NCBI GenBank assembly: GCA_943704415.1
Contig: CALSCO010000814.1
Coordinates: 1 to 11,171, forward strand
Length of the DNA: 11,171 nt
From: Parvularia atlantis
Taxonomy: Eukaryota > Opisthokonta > Rotosphaerida
Direction of reading: 5' to 3'
Shown: piece by piece, positions 7,583 through 11,171 of the stretch
How the letters are laid out: each line of letters opens with the position of its first letter
Numbering within the stretch: position 1 is the first letter of the stretch
Program-made: the position numbers and the translations under genes
Notes under the pieces: model-generated
What the model was told of the DNA's origin: nothing
The model's database searches: none
What the model saw: only the letters and a program-made list of their open reading frames with translations

Positions 7583-10500
7583 ATGGACCTGGCGACGCTC
7601 GTGCGGCAGTTCTTCGACCCGGCGAGTGACCCCGCGCGCAAGAAGGAGATCGGTGCGACCCGTGGGGCGCGTGGATGCGTGACTGCGGGCACTGAGCGGG
7701 GCTGCGCACGCGCAGATGCGTACCTGGCGAGCGTCCGCGCCCAGCCCGGCAGCTGGCGCCAGGCGCTGGCGCTGCTGCGCGAGAGCCCCGACACGTACGT
7801 GCAGTGGTTCGCGCTGTCGGTGCTAGAGGTGTGCGCGCGCGTGCGCCTGCTGGCCCGGCGGCGCGGGCTGACGGGCGCACGCGCAGGAGGCGATCTGGCG
7901 GCGATGGGCGCACCTGCCCGCGGCTGAGCGCGGCGACATGCGCCTGTTCCTGCTGGACGCGCTGGTCAAGGGCGCGCAGCGCGATCGCCTCGTGGTCAAC
8001 AAGGTGGCCAAGGTGCTGGTGGACATTGCCAAGGTGCGGGCGCCGTGCGATGCCGCAGGCGGCTGACGTGCGTGCCCGCGCCCAGCACGAGTGGCCCCAC
8101 GGCTTCCCCGAGCTACTCCCGACCATCGAGCAGCTGACCAAGACACACGACTCGGCCATGGTGCGCGGGCTGGTCCTGCTCAAGACCCTGTGCGAGGAGC
8201 TCGTCTCGCCCAAGGCCGACGTCTCTGCCGCGCGCAAGGACGAGCTCCGTCTGGTGTGTGGTTGCGGCGTGTTTGCGGAGGGCTGGCGTGCTGGAAGTCG
8301 GGGGCCTTTTTTGCGGAGGGCTGGCGTGGTGGCGGTCGGGGTGGCGGCACGCACGGCGGCAACACGGCGGCAACACGGCGGCACGCGCAGCAGCACGCAT
8401 ACTGACGCGCACGCCACCGCACCAGCTGCTGACACAACAAGTGCCCGGGATCCTCATGCTCGTACAGCGCATCCTCGACAACGTGTACGACGCGCGCATC
8501 TTGTCGCCGGTGCGGGCCCGGGCCCGCTGGTGCCGACACCTCACACGCTGCGCCAGCTGTCGACGCAGACGCCCATGCCGTCGCCCAACGCGTTTGGGTC
8601 ACCCTACGTCGTGCGCGCCCCGTGCGTCTGTGCTGCACCTATGGGCTCACCTCCGCGTCGCGCACACAGGGCACGCCGATCTCAGGCGCACGCAGCCGCA
8701 GCGCCAGCGGCAACGCCGGCAAGGGCTCGTTTCGCTTTGGCTGTGCGGCGCGCAGGCGCACCGGCAGAGTGCGCTCACGCTTCACGCTTCACGCACACGC
8801 ACAGCACACCTGATCAACGACGTGGACCGGTTCGTGCACGGCGGCCGCCTCGACCCGACGTCGATGGTGAGCGCGTCGCTGTCGCTCGAGACGCTGCTGC
8901 AGGTGCGCGCACGACCCCGGGTGGCGCGCGCTCACCCGCGTCCACAGTTGTTCAGCTGGGTGGTGCTGTCGGACCACATGACGACGCCGCTGCTGCAGAC
9001 TATCTTTAAGTTTGCGAGCCTCAACACGGACGAGACGGTGCCGCTGGGCGTGCTGGGCATGTCGTGCGTGAATGAGATGCTCGCGCGCTCGTGCATCCCG
9101 CGCGACTTTGAGGAGTACCTGCTGCAGATCTTCCGGTGCGTGCGCGTTCGCGCATGAGACGCTGCGGCTGACGCCGCGCCTGCCAGCAACATCTTCCAAA
9201 TCTTGAAGGAGCTCACGGACGACAGCCCGCAGAAGGCCGGCAACGCCCTCGATGACCTCGATGCCGAGTGCGCTCGCGGGAGCCTGCGCGCCTCTCGCTC
9301 AAACGCATGCGCGCGTGCAGCTACCGCGCCAAGTTTATCGAGTTTATCAACCTGTTTCTCACGCAGCACATCCGGCGCGTCGAGAGCAACCTCAGCTTCC
9401 CCTTGCACGAGTTTCTCGAGCAGTTTTTCCGCTTCACCTTCATGCAGGTCCGCGGTTGTGATGCGGGTTGCTGTGGGTGCGGGGGTGCGGCAGGGGGAGC
9501 CCGACACGCCGCGCCGTCGTATCGTCAATCCCCACGCACTCACGCACGCGCCACACACAGCCGACCTTAGAGGCGTTCCAGGACTGCCTGAAGACATGGT
9601 CAATCTTCCTCGACCACCTGCTCGACCGGCTGGGCAGCCGCACGCGCGACGCGGGCGCGGCCATCTCGGACCCGCCCTCGACGGCCGACCGCAACCGCTA
9701 CCGTGCGGGGCTGTTGGCGTTTGTGCGCGAGCTGCTGAAGAAAATTCTGTTTGCGTCGAGCGGCCAGGACCTGCGCGACGTCGACGACGTGAACGAGAAC
9801 TCTGACGTTCGTGGGGCGCGGCGGGGGGAACTGCGCGCTTACTGATGCGGCCGGCAAACCGCAGGCACAGACCGAGTGGGACCTGTACCTGGCGGACGCG
9901 GTCGACCTGGTGAGCAAGATCACCGAGCTGTTCCCCGAGAGCGTGCTGGAGCAGGTGCTGCCGCTGTTTGCGAGCAATTCGGCCGGGATCGTCCAGGCGC
10001 ACGAGATCCTGTACGGCAGCGCGGCGTCGCGCGAGCAGACGACGCGGCTGTTTTGCTACATGAAGGACCTGCGCACGATTCTCAGGGCGCTCAGCAGCAT
10101 CACCGTCGTGTTTGAGGGCGCGTTCGAGGCATCGCTCAATACGACAGCGCAGCTGGTCGCGCGCCTGCTTGACATCGGCGACTACCTGCACGCCCAGACC
10201 GTGTTCCGGCACGGGCCGCAGTTTCGCAAGCTGTGCGCTTTGCCTACCTGTCCCGCTCGCTCGCGGCCGTGCGTGACGCGTGGCGCGCGACGCAGCACGT
10301 GCCAGACCCTCACCACGCTCGAGGCCTACTGCGGCTGGATCGCAAGGCTTGCCGACAGTGCGTGTGTGCGGGAGGCGCACGCACGCGCAAGCTCATCGCC
10401 GGCGGCCGCAGCCGCAACTGCCGCGGCCGACGCGTCACGCCAGGACGCCTTTGACCAGCTCGTGCGACGCCTGGCCGACCTCGCGGTCAAGTTTGTGCTC

Positions 10501-11115
10501 GCGACGGCCGGGCACCCGGACGACGAGGGCGTGGGCGAGTCGGCCGCGGCACTGCTGCTGCGCCTGGCCGTGACCGTGCGCCCGCGCGGGCTACACGCCC
10601 TGCCGTCGGTCGGGTTGCTTGTCGCGTCCATCATGCTCCTGCCGGCGACGTCGCGCGCGCCCAAGGCGCAGTCGTCGCCGCGTGCGGTCGTCGGCGGCGG
10701 CAACGGGCTCTTCCCGGGCGTGCGGCACACGTGCACGCATGCCATCGTCAGCGCGATTGTCCTGCCGTACCCGCGCCTGCGCGACGCCGATCAGGGCTGG
10801 ATGCAGCGCGCGGACGTGCTTGCGGCGTTTGTGCGCCCGCTGCTCAGCCCGCTGCGTGAGCTGGCCCAGTCGCCGTCGTTTGGGAGCAGCTACAGCGCAC
10901 CGCACGGTGCGTCGACGCTGACTGAATCCTTTGGGGAGGGACTGACGACCCGTGCGCAGTCAAGCAGCAGGTTGCCTCGGCCTTGGACATGGCCTGCGCG
11001 GTGCTGGACGCGGTCTCGCGCGAGAGCAAGCCGTCCAAGGTGCTCGTGTACGACTCGCTCGCCGATACCCTTCCCGTCGCCGTGAGTTTTCTGCGCGTCT
11101 ATGTCCAGGAGCCTG
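7583..11115 (+). CDS. XPO6: exportin-6-like karyopherin, 3' end beyond window
   Basis: Importin-beta-family nuclear export receptor; animal exportin-6 exports profilin-actin with RanGTP. Exons: 7583-7652, 7716-7828, 7887-8033, 8086-8253, 8426-8509, 8557-8610, 8670-8742, 8805-8902, 8948-9135, 9187-9267, 9321-9447, 9561-9806, 9871-10232, 10296-10906, 10960-11115; about 859 residues. Colinear with human exportin-6 as I recall it: KKEI..YLASV (about 20-29), VVNKVAKVLVDI, EWPHGFPELLP, LVLLKTLCEEL, LFSW (270-273), LGVLGMSCVNEM (302-313), RDFEEYLLQIF, YRAKFIEFINLF (360-371), HIRRVES, TEWDLYL (484-490), AVTVRP. The pattern is all-helical HEAT-like. The final donor (11116, GTGCGT) runs out of the window; roughly the last quarter is missing compared with the 1125-residue human protein. 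Introns 7653-7715, 8903-8947 and 10233-10295 are in-frame and stopless. An Ala-rich loop (10366-10443) may be a further intron. Confidence 0.92.
8272..8328. repeat. 19-bp direct repeat in exportin-6 intron 4
   Basis: tttgcggagggctggcgtg occurs at 8272-8290 and again at 8310-8328, 38 bp apart, with similar sequence between and after the copies (tggaagtcgggg against tggcggtcgggg). The 172-nt intron appears to have grown by tandem duplication. Confidence 0.9.
8353..8383. repeat. short acggcggca array in exportin-6 intron 4
   Basis: Three copies of acggcggca, at a period of 11 bp, follow the 19-bp duplication in the same intron. They lie upstream of the branch-like ctgacg motif near 8402. Confidence 0.75.
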
Positions 11116-11171
11116 GTGCGTTTGTTGTGGGTGGGTGCGCGGTGCGCGTTGTTGGTGGGTGGTGGTGGGTG
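11116..11171 (+). other. start of next exportin-6 intron, cut by window edge
   Basis: Begins with the donor gtgcgt directly after the phase-1 codon end at 11115 and continues as G/T-rich sequence with repeated gtgggtg. No acceptor is present before the window ends. The G-runs could support a G-quadruplex on the coding strand. Confidence 0.7.

Noticed and set aside
8932-10380. 482-residue minus-strand open frame opposite exportin-6
   Set aside because: It is an antisense shadow of GC-rich exportin-6 exons. It is Arg/Ala-rich and lacks any recognisable domain.

Overview
The window looks like nuclear DNA of a GC-rich, intron-dense, compact eukaryotic genome. Four protein genes can be assembled from spliced exons. 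Introns are mostly 45-65 nt, nearly all donors read GTGCGN, GTRCGN or similar, and many introns carry a CTGAC/CTNAC branch-like motif 10-25 nt before the acceptor. A fork head factor, a TKL-type kinase and an exportin-6 together suggest an opisthokont or amoebozoan relative, for example an early-diverging fungus or unicellular protist. The species cannot be named from the sequence.

Layout. 1-488 is lower-GC flanking DNA, probably the promoter of gene 1. Gene 1 (+, 489-2957) encodes a secreted or membrane-anchored alpha/beta-hydrolase of the S33 (tripeptidyl/prolyl aminopeptidase-like) type, with a signal peptide and a C-terminal membrane helix. Gene 2 (-, 4646-3050) is a fork head transcription factor; its stop faces the stop of gene 1 across 92 bp. 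4647-5088 holds the fork head promoter and the 3' end of gene 3. Gene 3 (-, 7419-5089) is a TKL protein kinase followed by three tandem beta-sandwich-like repeats I cannot name. A 163-bp divergent spacer separates it from gene 4 (+, 7583 to beyond the right edge), an exportin-6-like karyopherin, of which about 859 residues are visible.

The four genes do not form an obvious pathway. Exportin-6 of animals exports profilin-actin from the nucleus, and the kinase and exportin share a promoter region, so co-expression is possible but unproven. The fork head protein carries duplicated basophilic-kinase-like motifs, which would suit kinase-controlled localisation. The most unusual features are the kinase plus triple-repeat architecture, the GTGCG splice-donor bias, the related GCGGTTGG repeats in introns of two unrelated genes, and several introns whose lengths are multiples of three and lack stops, so retention would be silent to the reading frame.
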